This document shows, piece after piece, positions 51,101 through 59,385 of a stretch of DNA of 64,000 bases. A model generated the notes under the pieces. That model saw nothing but the letters and a program-made list of their open reading frames with translations, was not told where the DNA came from and searched no databases. Made by a program: the position numbers and the translations under genes. Each line of letters opens with the position of its first letter. The stretch's first letter is position 1. The stretch spans positions 6,047 through 70,046 of the forward strand of contig CAKTMW010000001.1 in NCBI GenBank assembly GCA_934574095.1, in the 5' to 3' direction. The DNA comes from an uncultured Oscillospiraceae bacterium. Its GTDB lineage: Bacteria > Bacillota > Clostridia > Oscillospirales > Oscillospiraceae.

Positions 51101-51826
51101 TTATCGCTGGTTTGGTATCTCACACGTCTCCCAGCGCAGCAGGCCGAAGCGGCGGTTCTGGGGCAGATAGAGAGGGAAATCCTCCCGTCCCGTAGCCGTC
51201 AGCCGCTGGCGCAGGAAGTCGTCAGTGACGGGGGTGGTATCGTCCGGGCGGCGATATAGCTGAAAAAAACGCCGGGCGTCGTCTATGGTGCGGAAGGGCT
51301 GCCCCATGGGCAGCTCCCGTTCCACCGCGTGGAAGGGAATGCCCCGTGCCGTCAGCTCCGCCGCGCCGCGGGGATAGCCGCCGTGGCGGACGGCGGGCTG
51401 TGCGGCGGAAAACCGGTGGCAGCCGTCGTTGCGCATGACGGCCAGCACCGTGCCCCGGCACTGGGCCGCCGAAACGGCCAGAATCTCCTCGATATGGCCA
51501 AAAAAGCAGAACACCATGGCGTCATAGGGCTTCTCCGGCGGCAGCCGGGCGATATCGCCGCAGCGGATGTCGATGTTGGCAACGCCCCGCTTTCGGCAGT
51601 TCTCCGCCAGAAGCGCCAGGGCCTGATCGCTGACGTCCACCGCCGTCACCCGCTTCACATAGGGCGACAGCGCCAGCGCCAGATGCCCCGTGCCGCAGCC
51701 CGCGTCGCACACATGGCCGTTCCGGGGCAGGTAGGGGGCCAGCTCCGCCGCCAGACGGGCGTGGAAATCACCCCACGCGGCGGCGTCCTCCATAAAGCGG
51801 ACCTTTTCCGCATTCCATTGAAACAT
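51101..51826 (-). CDS. Class I SAM-dependent methyltransferase
   Basis: A 241-residue methyltransferase. SAM-binding motif I is VCDAGCGTGHLALALSP (about 41-57), motif II is VTAVDVSDQAL, and DIRCGDIARLPPE gives motif III. It overlaps the ATPase stop codon region and precedes the binding-protein gene, so it belongs to the same operon. Its position inside a metal/corrinoid ABC cluster is notable; the substrate is unknown. Confidence 0.85.
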   Translation of the reverse strand: MFQWNAEKVRFMEDAAAWGDFHARLAAELAPYLPRNGHVCDAGCGTGHLALALSPYVKRVTAVDVSDQALALLAENCRKRGVANIDIRCGDIARLPPEKPYDAMVFCFFGHIEEILAVSAAQCRGTVLAVMRNDGCHRFSAAQPAVRHGGYPRGAAELTARGIPFHAVERELPMGQPFRTIDDARRFFQLYRRPDDTTPVTDDFLRQRLTATGREDFPLYLPQNRRFGLLRWETCEIPNQR

Positions 51827-52599
51827 TACCAGTCCTCCACACAGGGCGCCAGCACGGGGCCGGACGCCGTTTGCAGAAATTCCGCCCGGACGCCGTACAG
51901 CCTTTCCATCAGCTCCGGCGTCAGCACATTGGCCGGACGGCCCCACGCGGCGGCGGTCCCGCCGTGCAGCGCCAGCAGGGTGGTGGCGAAGGTCAGGGCG
52001 TGCTGGGGGTTGTGGGTACTGAGGATCACAGTATAGCCCTGGGCCGCCAGACGGCGCACCATCTGCAATATCCGCAGCTGGTTGCCGTAGTCCAGCGCCG
52101 AGGTGGGCTCGTCCATCATCAGCACCTCTGCCTTTTGCGCCAGCGCACGGGCGATCAGCACCAGCTGCTGCTCGCCGCCGGAGAGATGGGCAAAGTTCCG
52201 CTCCCGCAGATGGGCCGCGCCCACCTGCTCCAGCGCCTCGTCCGCCTGCCGTATCTGGGCCGCGCCCGGCTGCTGGAAGGCGTTCAGCTGACGGGCCGCG
52301 CCCATCAGCACCGTGTCCAGCACCGTGTAGCCGAAGGTGGGCGGGTGTATCTGGGGGATGTAGGCGATGCGTCTGGCCCGCTCACGGGGCGGCAGGGCCG
52401 AAAGGTCCTGACCGTCCATTTTTATGTGCCCCCTTTGGGGCGTTAATGTACTTAAAATGCACCGGAAAAGGGTGGTTTTTCCCACGCCGTTGGGGCCGAG
52501 AACGGACACCAGCTCACCCTTTTCCGCCGTGAAGGACACGTCGCGCAGCACCGGGGTATCGCCATAGGCGAAGGACAGGTTTTCCACAGAAAGGCTCAC
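51826..52599 (-). CDS. ABC importer ATPase (FecE/BtuD type)
   Basis: A 257-residue ATPase with Walker A GPNGVGKTT, signature LSGGEQQLVLIARAL, Walker B VLMMDEPTSALD and H-loop STHNPQHAL. The start is GTG at 52599, eight bases after AAGGAG and overlapping the permease stop by four bases (GTGA). It powers the FecCD-type permease. Confidence 0.92.
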   Translation of the reverse strand: MSLSVENLSFAYGDTPVLRDVSFTAEKGELVSVLGPNGVGKTTLFRCILSTLTPQRGHIKMDGQDLSALPPRERARRIAYIPQIHPPTFGYTVLDTVLMGAARQLNAFQQPGAAQIRQADEALEQVGAAHLRERNFAHLSGGEQQLVLIARALAQKAEVLMMDEPTSALDYGNQLRILQMVRRLAAQGYTVILSTHNPQHALTFATTLLALHGGTAAAWGRPANVLTPELMERLYGVRAEFLQTASGPVLAPCVEDW

Positions 52600-53630
52600 A
52601 GCACATGCTCCTTTCTGGTCATAAGATAGATGAAGAACGGCGCGCCGATAAAGGCCGTCAGGATGCCGATGGGAATCTCCACCGCCAGCAGATTGCGGGA
52701 CACGTTGTCCACCAGCAGCAGGAAGATCGCGCCCAGCAGCATGGCCGCCGGTAGCAGGCGGCGGCAGTCGCTGCCCACCGGCTTGCGGCTGAGATGGGGG
52801 ATCACAAGACCCACCCAGCCGATCATACCGCTGACGGAGACGCTGGCGGCGGTCAGCACCGTGGCGCACAGGATCACCACCAGCCGTAGCGCCGTGGTGT
52901 TGACGCCCATGGAGCGGGTCTCCTCCTCGCTGAGGGTCAGCAGATTGACGCGCCAGCGCAGCAGCAGAAGCGGCACCGCGCCCAGCGCCATCGGCAGCAG
53001 GGCGAAGGTCACGTCCTTCATCCGGGTGCCGCTGAGACTGCCCATGAGCCAATAGGTGATGGCGGGCAGCTGATTGGTGGGGTCGGCCACCAGCTTGATA
53101 TAGGAGGTTCCGGCGGAGAACAAGGATGAGATCATGATGCCCGCCAGCAGCAGGTTCACCACCTGATTGCCCCGGATGCCGCGGGCCAGCACGTACACCA
53201 GCGCCACCGTGGCAAGACTGGCGGCGAAGGCCGCCGCCGTGACGCCGAGACGCTGGAGCCCCAGCAAGATCGCCAGCGCCGCGCCGAAGCAGGCCCCCGA
53301 CGACGCGCCCAGAATGTCCGGCGCGGCCATGGGGTTGCGGAACACCGATTGATAGGCCGTTCCGGCGGCGGACAGAGAGCATCCCACCAGACAGGCCAGC
53401 AGAATGCGGGGCAGCCGCACGTTCAGCACGGCGATCTCCATGTTGCCTGTCCATGTCTGGGTCAGGGGAACGACCCTGGACAGCAGGATGCGCACCACCT
53501 GCCGGATGGGCACATCGTACCGCCCCAGCACGAAGGACGCCAGAAACAGCGCCAGCAGCGCCGCCGCCAGAACGGCGAGCCACAGCGCGGCGCGGCGGTC
53601 GGCTGCGGTGCGGGGCATGGTCTGTCTCAT
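52596..53630 (-). CDS. ABC importer permease (FecCD/BtuC family)
   Basis: A 344-residue permease with about ten membrane helices. Family features: LRLPRILLACLVGCSLSAAG-like NVRLPRILLACLVG, FRNPMAAPDILGASSGACFG, and GMIGWVGLVIPHLSRKPVGSD near the C terminus, where the coupling helix meets the ATPase. It is first in the operon; AAGGAGGG precedes the ATG. A minus-strand TTGCGC-17-TACAAT at about 53670-53698 may be the promoter. Confidence 0.92.
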   Translation of the reverse strand: MRQTMPRTAADRRAALWLAVLAAALLALFLASFVLGRYDVPIRQVVRILLSRVVPLTQTWTGNMEIAVLNVRLPRILLACLVGCSLSAAGTAYQSVFRNPMAAPDILGASSGACFGAALAILLGLQRLGVTAAAFAASLATVALVYVLARGIRGNQVVNLLLAGIMISSLFSAGTSYIKLVADPTNQLPAITYWLMGSLSGTRMKDVTFALLPMALGAVPLLLLRWRVNLLTLSEEETRSMGVNTTALRLVVILCATVLTAASVSVSGMIGWVGLVIPHLSRKPVGSDCRRLLPAAMLLGAIFLLLVDNVSRNLLAVEIPIGILTAFIGAPFFIYLMTRKEHVL

Positions 53631-53739
53631 GGGTGTCCCTCCTTTTTACATAGTGATTCAGTATTCTATTGTATAGCGTTATTCTTCTTTGCGCAATACG
53701 ACCTGTTCGGTATCGTCGGATTTTTATGCGATGATAAGA

Positions 53740-53764
53740 AAACAGGCCGTGACGGCCTGTCTTT
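53740..53764. terminator. Hairpin upstream of the ABC importer operon
   Basis: Arms ACAGGCC/GGCCTGT with T runs on both strands. Confidence 0.6.
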
Positions 53765-53824
53765 TCGTATGGGGTATTTCGCGCCCCGGCGCGAGGGGTG
53801 TTTCGCCCCTGCGGGGATGAGGGC

Positions 53825-54265
53825 GGCCTCCGGCGGCCCTCTTTTCCCAGCAGCTGGAAAAGTGGGCAAAAGAGCCGGAAGAAACCAATGGTTTCTTCAC
53901 TTCCTTGCGCGCTATGGTGCATATAGAATTGTAAGTACTTACCACACGTTCACGCAAGATTTTCTTTTTTCGTTTCGTCAAAAGGATCGTCTTTACTCCT
54001 GCGCCGCTGCCGCTGATGCCAATAATGAACAGCACTGTTGGTTCTACCGTTGATAACGTGAGCGGCAGCGGCGCAAGAAGAAAGTCGATGCGTCACACGT
54101 AACGATAACTACCGTGTTCTGTAAACGCGTGGTATAAGGTATCATAATTGGTAAAAGGGATAGCGTGTGGCGGATTCTTAAACCGCAGGTTTAAGCAGCG
54201 TTTTTGGGTACTTTTGCCGCTGTGGGCAAAAGTACCTCGTCCCCGCAGGGACGAAATATTCCTTC
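53825..54265. ncRNA. Candidate structured RNA/element, copy B
   Basis: Second copy of the element at 44946-45384, about the same length (441 and 439 bases). Hairpins: GAAGAAACC/GGTTTCTTC (53878-53898), GTAAG/CTTAC (53931-53942), a 14-bp stem identical to copy A (54001-54014 with 54061-54074; loop of 46 bases in both), CTTAAACC/GGTTTAAG (54177-54195) and GGTACTTTTGCC/GGCAAAAGTACC (54207-54236; 30 bases in both). Conserved single-stranded blocks include GGTTCTACCGTTGA and AAAAGGATCGTC. It fills most of the gene-free stretch 53631-54412. Confidence 0.6.
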
Positions 54266-54291
54266 GCCCCGGAGGGCGAAACCTCCCAATA

Positions 54292-54418
54292 AGGGCGGGG
54301 AAGAACCCCGCCCCTACAACTGCCTATCGATAGACCGCCGTAGGGCGGGGCCAATGTGCCCCGCCGTTGATGGTACGTCAGGTATCGTGCGGCGGGCCAC
54401 ACGGGGCCCGCCCTACGA
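54292..54418. repeat. CCGTAGGG-family palindromic repeats
   Basis: Units AAGGGCGGGG...CCCCGCCCC, CCGTAGGGCGGGGCC and a closing GGGCCCGCCCTACG, of the family at 631-917. It ends just at the stop of the yqeC gene. Confidence 0.75.
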
Positions 54419-55087
54419 AATGGTGCGATACCGCTTCTCCCACAAACTCCCCGCTATTACCTTGCCGGGGAGAAGGGCCACCAGCGCTTCCGCATTGCGC
54501 CAGTCCTGCGGCGTTTCCACCTTGTTGACGTAGACCCAGCCGTCAGCGTAGCCCTCGGCGCGGAGCACCGCCGCTTCCAATGCAGGGGTGACCACATCGT
54601 CCTCCGCCGCGCCGCACAGGGCGGCATAGCGCTCCGGGCGGTGACAGACCTGACGGATGGGGTGGCCGAAGCCGTCGGCTCCCACCACGTAGACAGTCTG
54701 GCGGGCGTTGGGCGGGATCACCGGCTCGTGTGGTGCGTGAGCCTTCAGGGGCAGGCGCTTGGCGCCGTCGGCCTCCACCAGCACGAAGTCCGCCAGCTGC
54801 GCCAGCGCCGCAAAGGGCAGCGCCGGGGCGGTCAGCTTGCCCTCCGCCGTTTCGCTGGCCACGCACACCACGCCACGGGCCGCCAGCGCGGCGGACACGG
54901 CGGCAGCGCCGCCGGACAGCAGCACGGGGTATTGCTCCGGCCTTTGGATATGGGTGGAGGTGGTGACCACCACCGTGCCGCGGCGGCGCAGCTCCTCCGC
55001 CAGCATATACATAAGCGTGGTCTTACCGCCGCCGCCGATGAGAGCGGTGACGCCCTGTTCCACACCCAGCAGGACGGAAATGTCCAT
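54413..55087 (-). CDS. yqeC: YqeC-type selenium-dependent molybdenum hydroxylase accessory protein
   Basis: A 224-residue P-loop protein. Walker A-like IGGGGKTTLMYMLAEELRR is at residues 17-35, and FVLVEADGAKRLPLKAHAPHEPVIP is the YqeC hallmark (written over two parts, residues about 100-124). By family knowledge it helps mature selenium-dependent molybdenum hydroxylases. Its start (second ATG in the tandem pair) overlaps the end of the histidine phosphatase gene. With XdhC and the NTPase it points to a molybdenum enzyme encoded elsewhere. Confidence 0.85.
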   Translation of the reverse strand: MDISVLLGVEQGVTALIGGGGKTTLMYMLAEELRRRGTVVVTTSTHIQRPEQYPVLLSGGAAAVSAALAARGVVCVASETAEGKLTAPALPFAALAQLADFVLVEADGAKRLPLKAHAPHEPVIPPNARQTVYVVGADGFGHPIRQVCHRPERYAALCGAAEDDVVTPALEAAVLRAEGYADGWVYVNKVETPQDWRNAEALVALLPGKVIAGSLWEKRYRTIS

Positions 55088-55650
55088 CATATGTCCTCCG
55101 GCACACGCACCCATTTGACGGGCGTGCCGTTTTCAAAGGTCACCTGATAGCCGGTGCCCGCCTTGCGGTACCAGTCCACCCGCAGCCCGCCGAACCACGT
55201 CATCATGAACCCGGCGATGACGCCGCCGTGGATGACGCACACCGCATCGGTGTCCTCCGCCAGTACCGTCTCCATGGCCTTCAGGTTCCGCTCCGTGGTC
55301 TGGGGCGCACTTTCGCCGTTGGGGCAGGGGAGATGCTCGCTGTCGGTGATCCAGTGCTGGAAGGCGGGATCGTCCTTCAGCTGGTCATAGCTGCGCATCT
55401 CGAAATCGCCGAAGTCCATCTCCCGCAGCCCCGGCAGCGCCGTGTGGGGCACGTCGCCATAGATGGCCCGGAGGGTCTGCTCCGTCCGCACCAGACCGCT
55501 GGTGAAATACCGGGGCGCGGTGGGGTACTGAGCGGCGTGGGCATGCAGCTCCGCCAGAGACTCCGGCAGCACCGGGATATCCGCCGCGCCGTAATACAGG
55601 TCGTTGATGCTGCCTTCGGTCTGGCCGTGGCGTATCAAGGTCAAGATCAT
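55087..55650 (-). CDS. Histidine phosphatase, probably alpha-ribazole phosphatase
   Basis: A 187-residue phosphoglycerate-mutase-fold enzyme. The catalytic His is in LIRHGQTEG at residues 5-13, and the second His is in VIHGGVIAGF. In a cobalamin operon it most likely removes phosphate from alpha-ribazole-5-phosphate or cobalamin phosphate (CobC role). The start at 55650 has GGAGG upstream. Gene order and overlap tie it to the cob genes. Confidence 0.8.
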   Translation of the reverse strand: MILTLIRHGQTEGSINDLYYGAADIPVLPESLAELHAHAAQYPTAPRYFTSGLVRTEQTLRAIYGDVPHTALPGLREMDFGDFEMRSYDQLKDDPAFQHWITDSEHLPCPNGESAPQTTERNLKAMETVLAEDTDAVCVIHGGVIAGFMMTWFGGLRVDWYRKAGTGYQVTFENGTPVKWVRVPEDI

Positions 55651-55997
55651 TTCAATTCCTCCGTTAATCCGCATAATATCCGGGTCACATGGGCCGCCTC
55701 ACGGGCCAGACGCTGCACCAGCGTGCCGTGTACCTCTCGCCACGCCCGCTCCGCGCCGTCCATGGGGACGATGCCGCCGCCCACCTCCCGGGTGATGACC
55801 ACCGCGTTTTCAAAAAGGGGCAGGTACTGCTCCGCGTTATCGCAGCGGCGGGTCAGGGCCTCCAGGTGCCAATAACATTTCTTTCCCGGCACCGGATCGC
55901 CCGCCGCCAGATCGCATACGTCGGCCATGGTCAGGCCGTAATGCCGGAGCGCCCAGGTCAGCTTGCCCTGAAACGCGCCGCCGATCACCAATTCCAT
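55647..55997 (-). CDS. Short CobU-like protein
   Basis: A 116-residue protein with a CobU-like P-loop at the N terminus (ELVIGGAFQGKLTWA) and the CobU C-terminal hallmark VITREVGGGIVPMDGAERAWRE. The central part of CobU, with the guanylylated His, is missing. The true CobU gene in the same operon (56731) lacks exactly this REVGGGIVP stretch, so the two may divide a function. Start at 55997 with GAGGTG. It overlaps the phosphatase start by four bases. Confidence 0.7.
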   Translation of the reverse strand: MELVIGGAFQGKLTWALRHYGLTMADVCDLAAGDPVPGKKCYWHLEALTRRCDNAEQYLPLFENAVVITREVGGGIVPMDGAERAWREVHGTLVQRLAREAAHVTRILCGLTEELK

Positions 55998-56002
55998 ACT
56001 CG

Positions 56003-56734
56003 TCACCTCACCAAAGTCAATACCGCAAGGCCCCACAGCTCGCCCAGCGTCAGGGCGAAGCCCGACACGTCGCCGGACATGCCGCCCAGCTGCCGGTCAG
56101 CGTACCACACCGCCAGCCAATAGCCCACGGCCGCCGCCAAGGGGGCGAAGCTGCCCCACAGCGCCAGCGGCACGATGATCGCCGCCGCCATCACAAGGGC
56201 AGCAAAGACCACATAGGGGGTCTTTCGGCCGGTCATGGCGGCGTACTGGCTGGTGGTCATGGGCCGCAGCGTCAGCACCGCCAGCGCCGCGCAGGCACGA
56301 CTGGCCGCCGGGATCAGCAGCAGGGGCAGCAACGGCAACTCCTCCCGCGCCATGGCGAAGCTCCACTGGCTCAGCGCCAGCAGCACCATGGAGATCACGG
56401 CGAACGCGCCGCAGTGGGAGTCCTTCAAAATCTCCTGCCGCCGGGGCAGGTCGCGGCGGCTCAGCACCGCGTCGCACACGTCCATGAAGCCGTCCAGATG
56501 GAGAAAACCTGTCGCCAGCCACGGGGCAGCGGCGATGAGCAGGCCCGCCGCGCTCTGGGGCAAAAACCGCCCCACATACGCCGCCAGCAGCCACACACCG
56601 CCCACCACCAGCCCCACAAGGGGCAGACAGCAGATCATTTTGCTGCGGGCCTTTTCGTTCCAGATTTTCAGCGGGCAGGGGATGGCCAGAAACATGCCCC
56701 ACGCCATGAAAAAGCCGTAGATCCAATCCTTCAC
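56003..56734 (-). CDS. cobS: Adenosylcobinamide-GDP ribazoletransferase
   Basis: A 243-residue membrane enzyme with several helices. It joins adenosylcobinamide-GDP and alpha-ribazole (phosphate) to make cobalamin (phosphate). Typical stretches are FLHLDGFMDVCDAVLSRR (catalytic acidic motif) and KDSHCGAFAVISMV. The start is GTG at 56734, overlapping the cobU stop by four bases (GTGA). Confidence 0.92.
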   Translation of the reverse strand: MKDWIYGFFMAWGMFLAIPCPLKIWNEKARSKMICCLPLVGLVVGGVWLLAAYVGRFLPQSAAGLLIAAAPWLATGFLHLDGFMDVCDAVLSRRDLPRRQEILKDSHCGAFAVISMVLLALSQWSFAMAREELPLLPLLLIPAASRACAALAVLTLRPMTTSQYAAMTGRKTPYVVFAALVMAAAIIVPLALWGSFAPLAAAVGYWLAVWYADRQLGGMSGDVSGFALTLGELWGLAVLTLVR

Positions 56735-57264
56735 AAGGGCCACGCTCCCTTCCACACACGGGGCAGGCCCGCCGCCATGTCGCACACCACGTCAAATTCC
56801 GCCGCCAGATGGCGGCACACCTGGGCAAGGCCACGGACGTAGACCTCCGTCCAGTCTTGATCGTCCTCGCCGCCCCGCCACAGGTCGTCGCAGACACAGA
56901 CGAAGTGGGCGCTGTGGCGGCTGACGGCCAGCAGCTCCGCCGTCACAGTCTCCGCCGCATTCGCATCGAATTCCGGGCCGAACATGGCCTCAGACAAGGC
57001 GGCGGTAACGCTGTCCAGCAGCACCGCGCCGCTTCTGTCGATGTCCGGCAGGGCGGCGGCCAGGCCGGTGCTGCGCTCGATGGTCCGGAAGCCCCAGCCC
57101 TCCCGGTCGGCAATGTGCCGCAGGACACGCTGGTGATCCTCGCCGTCTCGCGGCGTCATGGTAGCCCAATAGTACATGGGAGCGCCCGCCGCCAGATGGC
57201 GGCACAGGCGCTGGGCGGCGGTGCTCTTGCCGCTCTTGCTGCCGCCGATCAGTAAAATCCTCAT
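56731..57264 (-). CDS. cobU: Adenosylcobinamide kinase/guanylyltransferase
   Basis: A 177-residue CobU-type protein. Walker A is GGSKSGKST at residues 7-15; the segment RVLRHIADREGWGFRTIE holds the His that carries GMP in CobU. The expected NEVGMGIVP motif is replaced by DDLWRGGEDD, which is unusual. It phosphorylates adenosylcobinamide and adds GMP before CobS acts. It overlaps cobT by four bases. Confidence 0.85.
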   Translation of the reverse strand: MRILLIGGSKSGKSTAAQRLCRHLAAGAPMYYWATMTPRDGEDHQRVLRHIADREGWGFRTIERSTGLAAALPDIDRSGAVLLDSVTAALSEAMFGPEFDANAAETVTAELLAVSRHSAHFVCVCDDLWRGGEDDQDWTEVYVRGLAQVCRHLAAEFDVVCDMAAGLPRVWKGAWPL

Positions 57265-58364
57265 GCGCCCTCCACCGTAAAGCTGTCGCCGGAGCGGATG
57301 GGCTCCAGATAGTCGTCCTGAATGGCGGCCTCGGCGAATGTCGCCATGTTCTTCATCACGCCGCAGGCGCCCTCCAGCACCCGGAACAGCAGGGGACAGC
57401 CGCTGCCCTCCCCCAGACGCATATCCAGCGCAAGGCAGGGCGTCAGGCCCAGCGCCTGGGCCGCCCTGGCGTAGCCCAGCTCGTAGGACTGGTGGGACAG
57501 GAACAGGTAATCCGCCGCGGCGGGGCACAGATGCACGGCGCACAGAGCGGCGACGACGGAGATGTAGCCGTCCACGGCGGCGGCGATCCCCTCGTGGGCG
57601 CAGCCCAGAAACGCGCCGGTCATGGCGGCGATGTCCAGCCCGCCCACCTTGTGGAGCACGTCCAGCACGTCGTTTTTGTCGGGACGGTGCAGCGCCAAAG
57701 CGCGGCGCAGCACCTGCTTCTTCCGGTCAAAGCCCTCGTCGGTGAGGCCGCCGCCCCGGCCGGTGACAGTCTCCACTGCCGCGTCCAGCAGCACCGAGAG
57801 CACGGCGGCGCTGGTGGTGGTGTTGCCGATGCCCATTTCGCCGATGCCCAGCACCGAAATACCGTCGGCTTTCGCCTGCGCGGCGGCCTCCATGCCCACC
57901 GCCAGCGCCTGAAGCGCTTCGGCACGGGTCATGGCGGGCTCCGCCGCCATGTTGGCGGTGCCGTAGCGCACCTTGCGGTTCACCACGGCGGGGCAGGGCA
58001 CGTCCACGGCGATACCCACATCGTACACCGTCACGTCGTCGCCGAAGGTCTGGGCCAGCGCCGACATACCGGTCTTGCGGCGGGTCATGTTGACGGCCTG
58101 CTGCACCGTGACGGACTGGGGCGCGCAGGACACGCCCTCCGCCACCACGCCGTTGTCGGCGGCGAACACCGCCACGCGGCACTTTTTCACCTCCGGGCAG
58201 ACCTGACCGGTGACGCCCGCCATGCGGACGGCCATGTCCTCCAGCTTGCCCAGACTTCCCGGCGGCTTGGCCAGCTCCGCCTGACGGCGGCGGGCGGCGG
58301 TCATGGCGGCTTCATCCGCCGGGCGGATGGCCGCGATATAGGCTTGCAGTTCCTGTTCTGTCAT
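57261..58364 (-). CDS. cobT: Nicotinate-nucleotide--dimethylbenzimidazole phosphoribosyltransferase
   Basis: A 367-residue enzyme that makes alpha-ribazole-5-phosphate from nicotinate mononucleotide and a benzimidazole. Typical regions: KPPGSLGKLEDMAV near the N terminus, FAADNGVVAEGVS, GIGEMGIGNTTT, and MRLGEGSGCPLL, the loop that carries the catalytic Glu in known CobT. It overlaps the preceding TIM-barrel gene and cobU by four bases, so the operon is tightly coupled. Confidence 0.95.
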   Translation of the reverse strand: MTEQELQAYIAAIRPADEAAMTAARRRQAELAKPPGSLGKLEDMAVRMAGVTGQVCPEVKKCRVAVFAADNGVVAEGVSCAPQSVTVQQAVNMTRRKTGMSALAQTFGDDVTVYDVGIAVDVPCPAVVNRKVRYGTANMAAEPAMTRAEALQALAVGMEAAAQAKADGISVLGIGEMGIGNTTTSAAVLSVLLDAAVETVTGRGGGLTDEGFDRKKQVLRRALALHRPDKNDVLDVLHKVGGLDIAAMTGAFLGCAHEGIAAAVDGYISVVAALCAVHLCPAAADYLFLSHQSYELGYARAAQALGLTPCLALDMRLGEGSGCPLLFRVLEGACGVMKNMATFAEAAIQDDYLEPIRSGDSFTVEGA

Positions 58365-59137
58365 CGTGTGATCTCCCCCAGATAGCCCCGCGCCGCCAGC
58401 CAGTCAAGGGACGGGGCGCAGTTCATGTTTTCGATGGTAAAGGTGGCGGCGGGACAGGCCGTCAGCAGGGCGTCCAGCGCCTGCTCCATGGGGATATTGC
58501 CCTCGCCCAGCGGGTTGTGCAGATCCCAGTCGCCAAAGTTGTTGTGGATGTGGACGTGCCGCAGCCAGGTCGCCAGCGGCGCGATCCAGTCCATGGGCGG
58601 CGTCTTGCTGACGGTGGTGTTGGCGTGGCCCACATCAAGGCACACCCCCAGACGGGGATCGTTTACGCCCTCCATGATGGCCGCCAGCATGTCCGGGCCG
58701 TCGTCCATGACGTTTTCCAGGGCAATGGTCATGTCTTGGGGCACCTCCGGCAGAAAATCCCGCCAGAAGCGCACCGACTGCTCCACGAACCACTCCGGAA
58801 AGTAGACGAAGGGGACATACCCGTCGTGTATGACAACGTGATTTATCCCCAGCCGCCGGGCCATGGCGATGGTCTGGCGGTAGCGCTTCACCGCGATGTC
58901 CCGCACCAGCGGGTCGATGGCGCTGGGATGCAGCTCGGCAAAGGGCGCGTGGAGCCACAGGCGGGCAATATCCGCCGTTTCCGCTTCCGCAGCGGACACG
59001 GCGGCGCTGTCCTCCAGCGCTGCCGCCATGCAGAAGGCCGTGACCTCAAAGCCCAGAGCATGGCGGCGGGCCAGCTGGGCGGCGGCGCTGTCGATGCCGG
59101 ACAGATGGAGTTTTTCGCGCAGGTGGGCGCGGTTCAT
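58361..59137 (-). CDS. TIM-barrel sugar phosphate isomerase/epimerase-like protein
   Basis: A 258-residue AP endonuclease 2/xylose isomerase-like barrel. Metal-ligand style motifs are visible: VVIHDGYVP, IALENVMDD, LDVGHAN and RHVHIHNNFGDWDLH. It is the first gene of the cob operon (start 59137, AGAGGTG) and overlaps cobT by four bases. Proteins of this kind occur near cobalamin genes in Clostridia, but the reaction is unknown. No cobalamin riboswitch is seen upstream. Confidence 0.85.
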   Translation of the reverse strand: MNRAHLREKLHLSGIDSAAAQLARRHALGFEVTAFCMAAALEDSAAVSAAEAETADIARLWLHAPFAELHPSAIDPLVRDIAVKRYRQTIAMARRLGINHVVIHDGYVPFVYFPEWFVEQSVRFWRDFLPEVPQDMTIALENVMDDGPDMLAAIMEGVNDPRLGVCLDVGHANTTVSKTPPMDWIAPLATWLRHVHIHNNFGDWDLHNPLGEGNIPMEQALDALLTACPAATFTIENMNCAPSLDWLAARGYLGEITR

Positions 59138-59219
59138 GGGCAACACCTCTTTTCTGACAGTATAGCATGGTCGGGGGAAAAAGGAAAGCGGTACGTTTTG
59201 GTCAACGTACCGCACGACC

Positions 59220-59344
59220 TGTCATTGCGTACTTGGCCCCCTCTGTGAGGGGGCTGTCGAGCGCAAGCGAGACTGGGGGAGAGAATTCAATTTTTTTATT
59301 CTCTCCCTCCGGCGCTTCGCGCCACCTCCCTCTCAGAGGGAGGC
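59220..59344. repeat. Composite intergenic repeat (inverted copy of 37075-37234)
   Basis: TGTCATTGCG, then GCCCCCTCTGTGAGGGGGC, GGGAGAGAATT...ATTCTCTCCC, and CCTCCCTCTCAGAGGGAGG. It fills the gap between the cob operon and the DUF4430-type gene. A perfect hairpin GCGGTACGTT/AACGTACCGC at 59188-59212 lies just before it. Confidence 0.75.
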
Positions 59345-59385
59345 ATCGTTCGGATTTCCGTGTGCGCTCACACTGGACAGGTTCT

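Noticed and set aside
51826..53922. A 698-residue frame including the ATPase
   Set aside because: Only the last 257 residues are genuine; the rest is the wrong frame of the permease gene, whose own frame is intact.
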